A stretch of 64,000 nucleotides of DNA from CBDBKE01 sp965218055. Lineage in GTDB: Bacteria; Acidobacteriota; Terriglobia; JAJPHL01; JAPKYU01. The stretch spans positions 2,170,001-2,234,000 of the forward strand of contig CBDCKA010000002.1 in assembly GCA_965218055.1 (NCBI GenBank). Direction: 5' to 3'. Within the stretch, counting starts at the first letter, position 1; each line of letters begins with the position of its first letter. A program made the translations under genes and the position numbers. The notes under the pieces were generated by a model. That model did no database searches and was not told where the DNA came from. It saw only the letters and a program-made list of their open reading frames with translations. Positions 52,460 to 60,853 of the stretch are shown piece by piece.

Positions 52460-52739
52460 GCGCGACTCCCTATCGGGATTCCCATGACCGACATATGGTC
52501 ATCGGGTCAGTCGCCAAACAACCGCAGCTTTGCCTGCATGGTTCCCGCCTATTTCCCCAAGATTGGGTGTTATATTCAGCGGGTGACCCGATGGTTCAGG
52601 GGCAGCCGCAGTTGTTTGGCGGGGGTATGATACAATGCACGACTTACCCCACACAAAGATTTTTCTTGACGCCTACCCACGGCAGTGGTAAGTAAGCGAG
52701 GCATGCCGCGCGGCGGCTGGAAAGGCTGGAGAAGAAGCC

Positions 52740-52928
52740 TTGAAATCTACCAACAAAACACGCAAGCGATCCGCAGAACCTACGGTTGAAGTTCCCCACC
52801 GTTCCTACCAGCCGACTGCAAAGGAGCTCCGTGAGGATGTGCGGTCCAAGGGGACGTTCGAGGAAGCTATCAAGGCATTGGTGCGCCCTGTGAGGGTGCG
52901 TCAGGTGATGCCAGCCAAGCGGCGTTGA
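52740..52928 (+). CDS. Small basic passenger protein of the IS1595 element
   Basis: 62 residues from TTG 52740, with GGAG upstream. KSTNKTRKRSAEPTVEVPHR is followed by SYQPTAKELREDVRSKGTFE and EAIKALVRPVRVRQVMPAKR. It is strongly basic with one amphipathic helix, a size and charge typical of antitoxins or nucleic-acid-binding accessory proteins, though no toxin partner is visible. It stops 11 bp before the right terminal repeat. The 280 bp before it contain an interrupted inverted repeat (CGCCAAACAAC at 52511 and its complement at 52607-52617). Confidence 0.5.
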   Translation: MKSTNKTRKRSAEPTVEVPHRSYQPTAKELREDVRSKGTFEEAIKALVRPVRVRQVMPAKRR

Positions 52929-53009
52929 TTAAGCGTTTCCGCCACTTTCGTATATAATCCCCATAATAAACATCAGGGTGTACGACGGTCCCTGAAAAGG
53001 AGGGTGCTT

Positions 53010-53498
53010 GTGTCTGGTCCAATCCGTAAGGAGCGTTGGAAGATTGGCGCCGGAGTCCTGTTGATTCTGGCCACGATCATCTGGCTTGCGGTCAGCGGCA
53101 TCCAGGAAAGCAAAACCTACTACGTCACCGTCCCCGAGCTGCGGGCCATGGGTGAAGAGGCCCACGGCAAGCGGCTGCGGGTGGGCGGCGATGTTGCCGT
53201 CGGTTCCATTCAACGGGACGGCGGCCGCGTCTCGTTCACCATGGTGCAGGAGAGCGACACGCTTCCGGTGCTGTATGTAGGCACCGAACCGTTGCCGGAC
53301 ACCTTCCGCGACCGCGCGCAGGCGCTGGCCGACGGCGCCTACGGACCCGACGGGGTCTTCGTAGCCAAGCGAATTCAGGCCAAGTGCGCCTCCAAATATG
53401 AGGCGCAAAAGCCGGGTGTCACGCATGAGGCGCAAGAGCCCGGTGCGAACGGGGCTGCGCCAGCGCCCCCAATCGAGCAAGGTTCGAGGACCTATTAG
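53010..53498 (+). CDS. ccmE: Cytochrome c maturation heme chaperone CcmE, CxxxY type
   Basis: 162 residues from GTG 53010, which has AGGAGG about 8 bases upstream; GTG 53004 adds two residues. One N-terminal membrane helix (IGAGVLLILATIIWLAV), then the OB-fold: YVTVPELRAM, KRLRVGGDVAVGSIQ, and GVFVAKRIQAKCASKYE. The heme-binding residue, His in the E. coli HxxxY motif, is Cys here (CASKY), as in the CxxxY variants known from some archaea and sulfate reducers. A Pro/Ala-rich tail follows. First gene of the ccm operon, 47 bp after the right end of the IS1595-family element, so its promoter may have been displaced. Confidence 0.9.
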   Translation: MSGPIRKERWKIGAGVLLILATIIWLAVSGIQESKTYYVTVPELRAMGEEAHGKRLRVGGDVAVGSIQRDGGRVSFTMVQESDTLPVLYVGTEPLPDTFRDRAQALADGAYGPDGVFVAKRIQAKCASKYEAQKPGVTHEAQEPGANGAAPAPPIEQGSRTY

Positions 53499-53501
53499 TC
53501 C

Positions 53502-55529
53502 ATGGAGAACATTGGGGCCTTTGCCCTGATTCTGGCGTTCGCGCTGTGCCTGTACGCGCTGGTGGCGGCGCTGGCCGGACAGTGGACCCATCGGCCGGTG
53601 CTGGTGGCCAGCGCGGGGCGTGCCGTCACCGCCCTGTGGGTGTCGCTGACGGTGGCCATTGGCGCCCTGGTGGTGTTGTTTCAGCAGGACAGTTTCCACG
53701 TCGCAAACGTGGCCGCGCACAGCAACGTCACCATGCCGGCCATCTACAAGCTCAGTGCGCTATGGTCGGGCCAGGAAGGCTCGCTGCTGTTCTGGAGCTG
53801 GCTGCTGGCCTGCTATGGCGTGATCGCAGTCCGGCTGAACCGGCGTCATCTGCCCGAGCTGCAACCCTACGTCATTGCCACCCTGATGGTGGTGCAAGGC
53901 TTTTTTCTGGTACTAAACCTGTTTGTCGTTCACCCGTTCACCCTGCTGGGGTTCGAGACTTCCGCTGGCTTCGCCCAGTTCGTTCCCCCTGACGGCAGCG
54001 GGATGAACCCATTGCTGCAGTACTGGATGATGGCCATCCACCCACCGATGCTCTACCTGGGCTACATCGGCTTCTCGGTGCCCTTCGCCTTCGCCATGGC
54101 CGCGCTGATCACCCGCGCTCCCGGCGAGGGTTGGATCCGAGCCACCCGCAATTGGACCATGATCGCCTGGCTATTCCAGACGGTTGGCGTCTTGCTGGGC
54201 GCCCGCTGGGCCTACGCTGTTCTGGGCTGGGGGGGCTACTGGGGTTGGGACCCGGTAGAGAACGCCTCGCTGCTGCCCTGGCTCACGGGCACCGCTTTCC
54301 TGCACTCGGTGATGATGCAGGAGAAGAAGGGCATGATGAAGGTGTGGAACATGGTGCTGGTGTTCACCACCTTCTTCCTGTGCATCTTTGGCACGTTTCT
54401 AACGCGCAGCGGCATTGTCAGCTCGGTTCACACTTTTGCTCTGTCGCCCATCGGCCCCTACTTTGTTGGCTTCCTGGGGGCAGGCATCGTCTTCTCAGTC
54501 TGGCTGATCCTGAACCGGCGGGACTACCTAAAGAGCGAGAATCAGCTCGAATCCGTGGTCTCCCGCGAGTCCAGTTTCCTGTTCAATAACCTGATTTTGC
54601 TGGCCGCCTGTTTTGCCGTGCTATGGGGCACGCTGTTTCCGGTGATCACCGAGGCCATTCAGGGTACCAAGATCACCGTGGGCCCCCCGTTTTTCAACAA
54701 GGTGAACATCCCCATAGGACTGTTTCTCCTGTTCCTGACCGGCGTGGGGCCGCTGATCGCCTGGCGGCGCAGTTCCCTCAAGAGCCTGGAGAAGAGCCTG
54801 TTCTCCCCGGCCTTGTTCGGGCTGGCCTTCGGAGTTTTGACCTTCGCCCTCGGCGCCCGCGGCTTCTACCCGCTGGTCTCGTTCATCCTGTGCGGCTTTG
54901 TGGCCGCCACGGTGGTCTCGGAATTCTACCGGGGCGCGTCGGCCATCCGGCGCAAGACAGCCGTGTCGCTGCCCGGTGCTGCCGTGCAGCTCACCCTGCG
55001 GAACACACGCCGCTATGGCGGCTACATCGTCCACCTGGGGATCGTATTCATCTTCATTGGCTTCACGGGCGCTGCCTTTAACGTCGAGAAGCAGGGCCAG
55101 TTGAAGCCCGGCGAGCCGCTGGAGATAGGCAATTTCACGCTCGCACTGGAACGCGTCGAGATGGGTGAGACCGATAACTACGCTTTCCAGCGCGCTTACG
55201 TCCGCACCGAAAAGAACGGACAGCCCATCGCCACCATGATGCCCGAGAAGCGCATGTACAAGACCAGCCAGCAGCCGACCAGCGAGGTGGCCATCCGCTC
55301 GCGTCTGAGCGAGGACCTCTACGTGGTGCTGGCCGAGGCCGGCGCCGACGGCGGCGCCTTCCTCCAGGTGTTCCTGAACCCGCTGGTGAACTGGATCTGG
55401 CTGGGAGGGTTGGTGATGGCGCTGGGAACCGGCATTGCCTTGGTTCCCAATCGCCCGCCGCCTCCGGCGCGCGTAGCTCTGAAGATCGCGCCTCAAAGGA
55501 CCAAACAAAAGGATGAAGTCCTGGCATAA
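53502..55529 (+). CDS. ccmF: Cytochrome c synthase subunit CcmF
   Basis: 675 residues, about 15 membrane helices. Key features: SALWSGQEGSLLFWSWLLA, the tryptophan-rich heme-handling motif WGGYWGWDPVENASLLPWL, and periplasmic loops with conserved His (HPPMLYLGYIGF). CcmF with CcmH ligates heme to apocytochromes in the periplasm. It begins 4 bp after ccmE and its end overlaps ccmH by 17 bp. Confidence 0.95.
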   Translation: MENIGAFALILAFALCLYALVAALAGQWTHRPVLVASAGRAVTALWVSLTVAIGALVVLFQQDSFHVANVAAHSNVTMPAIYKLSALWSGQEGSLLFWSWLLACYGVIAVRLNRRHLPELQPYVIATLMVVQGFFLVLNLFVVHPFTLLGFETSAGFAQFVPPDGSGMNPLLQYWMMAIHPPMLYLGYIGFSVPFAFAMAALITRAPGEGWIRATRNWTMIAWLFQTVGVLLGARWAYAVLGWGGYWGWDPVENASLLPWLTGTAFLHSVMMQEKKGMMKVWNMVLVFTTFFLCIFGTFLTRSGIVSSVHTFALSPIGPYFVGFLGAGIVFSVWLILNRRDYLKSENQLESVVSRESSFLFNNLILLAACFAVLWGTLFPVITEAIQGTKITVGPPFFNKVNIPIGLFLLFLTGVGPLIAWRRSSLKSLEKSLFSPALFGLAFGVLTFALGARGFYPLVSFILCGFVAATVVSEFYRGASAIRRKTAVSLPGAAVQLTLRNTRRYGGYIVHLGIVFIFIGFTGAAFNVEKQGQLKPGEPLEIGNFTLALERVEMGETDNYAFQRAYVRTEKNGQPIATMMPEKRMYKTSQQPTSEVAIRSRLSEDLYVVLAEAGADGGAFLQVFLNPLVNWIWLGGLVMALGTGIALVPNRPPPPARVALKIAPQRTKQKDEVLA

Positions 55530-56028
55530 GATCGCCGCGGTGAGCCTGGTCGCGGTAGGCCTGGTCATCGCCGGAGTTCTCGGCCAGCGCCGAGGTGCCT
55601 CCTCCGATGAGATGTTCACCCGCCTCTCGGACCGGCTGATGTGCCAGTGTGGGTGCGGGCAGCACCTGCAGGGATGCAATATGCATCCCTGCGGCTCAGC
55701 TTACCCCATGCGCGATCAGGTCCGCGATTCGATCGCGGAAGGCGAGAGCGAAGAAAAGATCGTCGAGGAGTTCGCCCAGCAGATGGGCGCTGGCGTCCTA
55801 GCCACGCCGCCCGCCCGCGGCATCGGCCTGGCTGCCTGGATCATGCCTGTGCTCGCGCTGCTGTTGGGCCTGGCAGTGATTTTCCGGGTCGTGAAGCGCT
55901 GGCGGCCGCAGCCGGCAGCCGAGCGTGGGGGCCCACCAGCCTCGACTGCGGAGCCCAGTGCCCTCGCCAGCGATACCCTCCGACGCCACACTGCCTCGAT
56001 TGATGAAGAGCTGGAGCGCGAGGCATGA
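55513..56028 (+). CDS. ccmH: CcmH/CcmL-type apocytochrome thiol reductase subunit
   Basis: 171 residues. An N-terminal signal-anchor helix is followed by LMCQCGCGQHLQGCNMHPC, a Cys-rich variant of the LRCxxC redox motif, and the three-helix bundle (MRDQVRDSIAEGESEEKIVEEF). A membrane helix (WIMPVLALLLGLAVIFRVV) ends the domain and an Ala/Pro-rich tail follows. It keeps the apocytochrome CxxCH cysteines reduced for CcmF. The extra Cys residues compared with proteobacterial CcmH are typical of Acidobacteria as far as I recall. Overlaps the next gene by 4 bp. Confidence 0.88.
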   Translation: MKSWHKIAAVSLVAVGLVIAGVLGQRRGASSDEMFTRLSDRLMCQCGCGQHLQGCNMHPCGSAYPMRDQVRDSIAEGESEEKIVEEFAQQMGAGVLATPPARGIGLAAWIMPVLALLLGLAVIFRVVKRWRPQPAAERGGPPASTAEPSALASDTLRRHTASIDEELEREA

Positions 56029-57500
56029 GCATCGTCCTGGTCTGTGCTGCACTGGCCGGGTTCGCGCTCCTGTACACGCTGTGGGTTCCCCACCAGGAAG
56101 TGCACCTTCCCCGGCCGCCTACCCGGCTGGATCACCTGCAGGAGAAAAAGAAGGTCCTTTACGACAACCTGAGGGACCTGCACTTTGAATACCGCACCGG
56201 CAAGTTTTCCGACGAAGATTACCAGCAGTTAAAAACCTCCCTGCAACACGAGCTGGCACTGGTGATGCAGAACATTGAGGAGTTGGAGGCTCCTCGCGAG
56301 GCGGTTGGCAAGCGAAAGGCAACCGCTGCTGCCGAACCGGCAGCGGCAACCCCAAGCACGGGCGACGCCCGTGCCTGCCCTTCCTGCGGGCACGTGAACC
56401 CGGCGAAGCACAAGCACTGCTCGGAGTGCGGCGGCCGCCTTCAGGTGTTGGTGGCCCTGTTGCTGCTCGCCGGAGTGACTATGGCCGCGCTGCCCGCAGT
56501 TGCCAGGCAGGTGACCGTGGAGGGAGTCGTGCACAATGGCACCACGGGCGAGCCGGCCAGGGGCGTGCTGCTGACGCTGATCCGCGCCGGCGAGAGCAAA
56601 GAGTCGCTGGGGCAGGTGACCAGCGGCGGTGGGGGCCGGTTTCGCTTTCAACCCGTCGAGGCGCCCGCGCCGCCGGTGATGTTGCTGGTGCAGGCCGAGC
56701 ATGACGGCGTGCGCTACACGGAACCCCTCGCGGGCACTGCGCCTGTAGAGATGACGGTTTATAAAGTCGGCGCTACGGCTTCCGCGATTCGGGTGTCAGA
56801 GCGCGCGGTGATTTTGCACCCCACGGGTGGCAAGTTGTTGGTGAACGAGTTCTATCGGCTATGGAACGGATCGGAGCCGCCGGCCACCTATGCCTCAGAG
56901 GGCGGCACGTTCCGCTTCTACGTCCCGAAGGAGGGCAACCGCAGCGTGCAGGTCAGCCTCCGAGGCGCGAGCGGCATGTCGATTCCGCTGGAGCCGCAGC
57001 CGTACGCCGCTCGGTCCGGCGTGCTGGCTGTCCGCCATCCACTCAAGCCCGGCGAGAACCGCATCGAGGTCAGCTACCACCTGGATTATCCCGGTTCGCT
57101 GGAGTTTGCGTCGCAGGCGGCCGAGCAGGTGGAGCGCACGCGGCTGGCTGTCCCCGAAGGTGTCACTGTGGAAGGCGAGGGGTTGCGCTTGCTGGGTTCC
57201 GAGCCGGAGACTCGATTTCGCATCTACGATGTGGCCAGCAACGATCGCTGGGCGCTGCGGCTGACGGGCGAAGGGCAGCCGGCATCGGGCGCAACCAGGG
57301 AGGAGCGCGGCGCGGCCGAGAGAGAGTCCGACGTCGTCTCCCGGCTGGGCCCGGTCGGCCAGAAACGCACCCTGTTGCTGGCGGCCGTGTTGGTCACACT
57401 GGGGATGGGCTTCGTGCGCCTGTGGCGTCACCAAAGGCCTGTTCCCCTTCCCAGCCAGGTTGCCAGCGGGGGAGCCCCCGCCCGCAAGCGCCGGCATTGA
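56025..57500 (+). CDS. CcmI-like zinc-ribbon protein fused to a secreted beta-domain protein
   Basis: 491 residues. Part 1 (about 1-145): a membrane helix, then EKKKVLYDNLRDLHFEYRTG, which resembles the CcmI N-terminal helical region, and a zinc ribbon (CPSCGHVNPAKHKHCSECG). Part 2 (about 147-491) begins with what looks like an internal signal peptide (VLVALLLLAGVTMAALPAVA), then a carboxypeptidase-regulatory-like beta domain (QVTVEGVVHNGTTGEPARG) and ends with a membrane helix and basic tail. The two parts look like separate genes joined in frame. Role is probably apocytochrome handling in the ccm operon. A base error at the junction near 56450 is an alternative. Confidence 0.65.
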   Translation: MSIVLVCAALAGFALLYTLWVPHQEVHLPRPPTRLDHLQEKKKVLYDNLRDLHFEYRTGKFSDEDYQQLKTSLQHELALVMQNIEELEAPREAVGKRKATAAAEPAAATPSTGDARACPSCGHVNPAKHKHCSECGGRLQVLVALLLLAGVTMAALPAVARQVTVEGVVHNGTTGEPARGVLLTLIRAGESKESLGQVTSGGGGRFRFQPVEAPAPPVMLLVQAEHDGVRYTEPLAGTAPVEMTVYKVGATASAIRVSERAVILHPTGGKLLVNEFYRLWNGSEPPATYASEGGTFRFYVPKEGNRSVQVSLRGASGMSIPLEPQPYAARSGVLAVRHPLKPGENRIEVSYHLDYPGSLEFASQAAEQVERTRLAVPEGVTVEGEGLRLLGSEPETRFRIYDVASNDRWALRLTGEGQPASGATREERGAAERESDVVSRLGPVGQKRTLLLAAVLVTLGMGFVRLWRHQRPVPLPSQVASGGAPARKRRH

Positions 57501-58264
57501 CCGCGGGTGCCAACCACACCGTGTCTCCCTTCGCTCTCGAGGCTATCCAGCTGAGCAAATACTACGGGGAGCAGCCGGCATTGCGGCAGGTGGAGTTCGG
57601 GCTGCGGCCCGGTGAGGTGCTGGTCCTGCTCGGTCCCAATGGCGCCGGTAAGACCACGCTGCTGCACCTGCTGGCGTTGCTGGCTCCGGCTACCAGCGGA
57701 AGCGTGCGTATTGGCGGGGTGGAGATGGCCGGAGCCGCGCGGCTGGCCGCCAAGGCGTCCATCGGCCTGCTCAGCCACCAGACGTTCCTCTACGAGGAAT
57801 TGACGGCGCGCGAGAACCTGGAATTTTTCGCGCGCCTCTACGGACTCAGCGGCCGCGCCGCGCGCGTCGAGCGCCAACTGGAGGGGGCCGGCCTGGCTGA
57901 GGTTGGCGACCAACTGGTCCGGCATTTTTCGCGCGGCATGCGACAGCGGTTGGCTCTGGGCCGCGCCTTTCTGCACGAACCGGACCTCGCGCTGCTGGAC
58001 GAGCCCTTCACCGGGCTGGACGAGTCAGCGACTCGGGCGCTGTGCGACCTGGTGGCGCACTGGCGCGCCGCCGGCCGTACCGTCGTCTTCAGCTCCCACG
58101 ACCAGCGCCAGGCGCTGGAGCTGGCCACCACGGTGCTGGCATTGGAACGCGGGCGGATGACCCATTTCGGCGAGAACACTCCGCCTTCGGCGCCTCGCGC
58201 GTCAATCTCGGGAACAGGCTCGCAAACAGGCTCGGAAACGGACTCGAAAACGGGGAGAGCCTAA
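57497..58264 (+). CDS. ccmA: Heme exporter ATP-binding protein CcmA
   Basis: About 255 residues. The open frame extends far upstream, but the ABC domain starts here; TTG 57497 overlaps the preceding stop and GTG 57521 is an alternative. Walker A GPNGAGKTT, Q-loop SHQTFLYEELTARENL, signature FSRGMRQRL, Walker B LALLDEPFTGLD and the H-loop SSHDQRQA are all present. With CcmB and CcmC it drives release of holo-CcmE. The C-terminal 30 residues are Ser/Thr/Gly-rich. Confidence 0.9.
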   Translation: MTAGANHTVSPFALEAIQLSKYYGEQPALRQVEFGLRPGEVLVLLGPNGAGKTTLLHLLALLAPATSGSVRIGGVEMAGAARLAAKASIGLLSHQTFLYEELTARENLEFFARLYGLSGRAARVERQLEGAGLAEVGDQLVRHFSRGMRQRLALGRAFLHEPDLALLDEPFTGLDESATRALCDLVAHWRAAGRTVVFSSHDQRQALELATTVLALERGRMTHFGENTPPSAPRASISGTGSQTGSETDSKTGRA

Positions 58265-58265
58265 G

Positions 58266-58946
58266 ATGACGTTCTGGAGAACATCGCTGGCCGTGCTGGG
58301 CAAGGACGCACGCGCCGAACGCCGCACCAAGGAGGTGCTGAACACCAGCCTGCTGTTTGCGCTCATCGTGCTGGTGACCTTCAGCTTCTCGTTCGAGCCC
58401 ACGGCCGAGGAGACCCGGCAGATTTCCGGCGGCTTGCTCTGGGTAGCCATCACCTTTGCCGGGGTACTGGCCTTGAACCGCAGCTTCGCCCGCGAGCTGC
58501 CCAACGACGCGCTGCTCGGGCTGCTGGCGGCGCCGATTTCCCCCGCGGCGCTTTATCTGGGCAAGGTGCTGGGTAACGTCGGCTTCCTTTTCTTGATGGA
58601 GCTACTGGTGCTGCCGCTGTTCGCGGTATTCTACAACGTGAGCGTGCTCGAGTACGCGGCGCCGCTGGCGGCGATCCTGCTGCTGGGCACTTGGGGATTC
58701 GCCGTGCTGGGCACCCTGCTGGCAGCGATGACCATCACCATCCGCGCCCGCGAACTGATGCTGCCCGTGCTGCTGTTTCCCCTGCTGGTGCCCCTGCTGC
58801 TCGCCATAGTTCAGGCCACCACGGCCGTGCTGGCGGCGCAGCCCTGGCGCGCGTACCAGCTCTGGATGAAGCTCATGGTGGGCTTCGACATCATCTTCAC
58901 TGTGGCCTCGCTGCTGCTGGTGGAATATGTGCTGGCCGAACCGTAG
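58266..58946 (+). CDS. ccmB: Heme exporter membrane protein CcmB
   Basis: 226 residues, six membrane helices. KDARAERRTKEVLNTSLLFA at the N-terminus, then FARELPNDALLGLLAAPISP and TIRARELMLPVLLFPLLVP, are CcmB hallmarks. It starts 1 bp after the ccmA stop. Permease of the CcmAB complex. Confidence 0.93.
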   Translation: MTFWRTSLAVLGKDARAERRTKEVLNTSLLFALIVLVTFSFSFEPTAEETRQISGGLLWVAITFAGVLALNRSFARELPNDALLGLLAAPISPAALYLGKVLGNVGFLFLMELLVLPLFAVFYNVSVLEYAAPLAAILLLGTWGFAVLGTLLAAMTITIRARELMLPVLLFPLLVPLLLAIVQATTAVLAAQPWRAYQLWMKLMVGFDIIFTVASLLLVEYVLAEP

Positions 58947-58995
58947 GGGAGCTGAGAAGACCAGGAGTTCGCTCGCTGGGCCTTGAGGAGAAGTT

Positions 58996-59682
58996 GTGAA
59001 CGAACGCCCAATCGCTGCTCTGCTGCTGTTCGCCGTGACGGCGGGGGCCATGGCCAAGGCGCTGCATGCCATCTTTCTGGAAGTGCCCATGGAAGTCACC
59101 ATGGGTGCGGTGCAGCGCATCTTCTACTTTCATCTGCCGTCGGCAGCGGTGGCCTTTCTCGCCTTCGCTGTCTCGGCCGGGGCCAGCGTCGCCTATCTGA
59201 TCAACCGAAACCTGAGGTGGGACCGCTGGGCGGTTTCGGCGGCAGAAATTGGCGTGGTCTTTTGCTCGGTGGTGCTGGTGACCGGACCCATCTGGGCCAA
59301 GCCTGTGTGGGGCATCTGGTGGACGTGGGACGCCCGGCTGACTGCCACCTTCGTGCTGTGGCTGATCTATGTCTCCTACCTGGTGCTGCGGGGTTTCCTG
59401 GAAGAGCCGGTGCGGCGGGCCACCATCTCCGCCGTGCTCAGCATCCTCGGCTTCCTGGACGTGCCACTGGTCTACATGGCCAACCGCTGGTGGCGGACCC
59501 AGCACCCGCAGCCGGTGATCGCCGGCGGCGCTGGCTCGGGCCTCGATCCCGAGATGTGGATGGGGCTGTTGCAGGCGCTCGTGGCGCTGCTGCTGCTGTT
59601 TGGTTTTCTTATGTACCAGCGCCTGCAGTTGGAACAAGCGCGCCAGCAAGTGGAGGCGTTGCGACGGGAGGTGCTCTCATGA
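58996..59682 (+). CDS. ccmC: Heme delivery protein CcmC
   Basis: 228 residues from GTG 58996 with GAGGAG upstream. Six membrane helices and the WGIWWTWDARLTATFVLW heme-handling motif; HLPSAAVAFLAFAV supplies a conserved His. It loads heme onto CcmE. A C-terminal amphipathic tail (QRLQLEQARQQVEALRREVL) extends beyond the usual end. Overlaps the ccmD-like gene by 4 bp. Confidence 0.93.
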   Translation: MNERPIAALLLFAVTAGAMAKALHAIFLEVPMEVTMGAVQRIFYFHLPSAAVAFLAFAVSAGASVAYLINRNLRWDRWAVSAAEIGVVFCSVVLVTGPIWAKPVWGIWWTWDARLTATFVLWLIYVSYLVLRGFLEEPVRRATISAVLSILGFLDVPLVYMANRWWRTQHPQPVIAGGAGSGLDPEMWMGLLQALVALLLLFGFLMYQRLQLEQARQQVEALRREVLS

Positions 59683-59822
59683 ACTGGCTCTTCTATGGAT
59701 TCCTGGCCGCCTGGCTGGTGCACCTGGGCTATCTGTTCAGCATCGCAATGCGCCAGCGCCAGCTCCGCCGCGACCTCGACAGCCTCCGCCGCCTGCTGGA
59801 ATCCCGCACTCAGCGCTCCTAG
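59679..59822 (+). CDS. ccmD: CcmD-like small membrane protein
   Basis: 47 residues: one membrane helix (WLFYGFLAAWLVHLGYLF) followed by a charged tail with RQRQLRRDLDSLRRLLE. Size, topology and position after ccmC match CcmD, which holds CcmC and CcmE together. ATGA overlap with ccmC. Its 3' end overlaps the convergent hemH stop by 4 bp. Confidence 0.8.
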   Translation: MNWLFYGFLAAWLVHLGYLFSIAMRQRQLRRDLDSLRRLLESRTQRS

Positions 59823-60853
59823 CTTCTGGCTGACACCTGAGACCTGACACCTGACACCTGCCTTCGCACCAGGTCGGCCAAGCAGGCAATGAAGGTGGGC
59901 GAGTCGTTCAGCGCCGGCATCACCTGGAAGCCGGTGATACCAGCCCGGCTGGCCTCCGCGCGCGCTTCAATGTTGATCTCATTCAGGGTCTCGACATGGT
60001 CGGTGACGAAAGAAATGGGAACCACCAGCACATTGGCAATACCGAGCCGGCCTAACGCGCGCAGGCTGGCCAGCAGCGTCGGCCCGACCCAGCGGCCCGA
60101 TCCCACCTTGCTCTGGTAGCAGAGCAGGTGCGGATGCTGCCATCCGCCGGCTTCCATGACTAGTCGTACCGTCTCCTCGGTCTGCCGCGTGTAGGGGTCG
60201 CCGGCTTCCACGACGCTGACGGGCACGCCGTGCGCACTGAACACCAGATGCAGATTGGCCGGGGCTGAAAAGCGTTCCAGACCCTGGTTGATTTTCTCGA
60301 CCAGCGCCCGGATGTAGACCGGGTGGTCGTAGAAGTGGGCAACGGTGTGGACCGGCACGCCCGGCCGGGCCGTGTACTTGCGGTTCCACTCGTTGAGGCT
60401 GCTGCCGGTGGTTGTCTTCGAGTATTGCGGGTAAAGCGGCAGCAGGACCAATTCGTCCACCGGCCCGTTCACCAACTCGCTCACCGGCTCGTCGGGCCCC
60501 GCCGACTCCAGTTTGGCTACCGCTTCCGCGGTCAACGGATGCCAGTAGCGCATGGCAAGGACGACCCGGGCCCGCAGCGACTTCGATAACTCAGCTTGCA
60601 GAGCGCTTACCTGCTGCTCAGTTAATTCGCGGATGGGCGAACGGCCGCCAATGGCCGCATAGTGGTGCTGAACCTTGCTGGCGCGCTTGGAAGCCAGCAG
60701 GCGGGCTAGCGGCGCGCGCGCCCGTCCCAGCGGCAGTTGGATGATGTCGGGGTCGCAGAATAAGTTGTACAGAAACGGTTCGACTGCTTCGGGCGAATCG
60801 GGCCCTCCCAGCTGAAACAGCACCACGCCAACGGTCTTTTCCAACTCGGTCAT
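59819..60853 (-). CDS. hemH: Ferrochelatase HemH
   Basis: 344 residues. VGVVLFQLGGPDSPEAVEPF at the start, YAAIGGRSPIRELTEQQ, LLPLYPQYSKTTTGSS, LVFSAHGVPVSVVEAGDPY with the metal-site His, and VPISFVTDHVETLNEI with the second conserved His/Glu pair: all ferrochelatase signatures. It inserts iron into the porphyrin at the last step of heme (or coproheme) synthesis. It converges with the ccm operon, which consumes heme. The tail (VSGVRSQVSARS) comes from a short direct repeat, CTGACACCTG, at 59830-59860. Confidence 0.93.
   Translation of the reverse strand: MTELEKTVGVVLFQLGGPDSPEAVEPFLYNLFCDPDIIQLPLGRARAPLARLLASKRASKVQHHYAAIGGRSPIRELTEQQVSALQAELSKSLRARVVLAMRYWHPLTAEAVAKLESAGPDEPVSELVNGPVDELVLLPLYPQYSKTTTGSSLNEWNRKYTARPGVPVHTVAHFYDHPVYIRALVEKINQGLERFSAPANLHLVFSAHGVPVSVVEAGDPYTRQTEETVRLVMEAGGWQHPHLLCYQSKVGSGRWVGPTLLASLRALGRLGIANVLVVPISFVTDHVETLNEINIEARAEASRAGITGFQVMPALNDSPTFIACLADLVRRQVSGVRSQVSARS

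Larger units (their letters stand above)
50587..52962 (+). mobile_element. IS1595-family element with passenger genes
   Basis: The ends carry a 23-bp perfect inverted repeat starting GGGGATTATATACGAAAGTG (50587-50609 and, inverted, 52940-52962), bounding 2376 bp. Inside are the IS1595 transposase (50652-51602), a hairpin-rich non-coding segment (51660-51994), a HIRAN-domain gene (52001-52459, minus strand) and a 62-codon gene (52740-52928). IS1595-family elements with passenger genes are known. The expected 8-bp target duplication is not seen (CTTGCAAA against ATAATAAA). It lies between the arsR promoter region and ccmE. Confidence 0.88.

Noticed and set aside
56861..57496. Upstream extension of the ccmA reading frame
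   Set aside because: The extension overlaps the CcmI-like gene entirely and is low-complexity Arg/Gly-rich; CcmA homology begins after 57497.
59828..59862. CTGACACCTG direct repeats at the hemH 3' end as a regulatory array
   Set aside because: Only three short imperfect units, and they encode the hemH tail; more likely local slippage.
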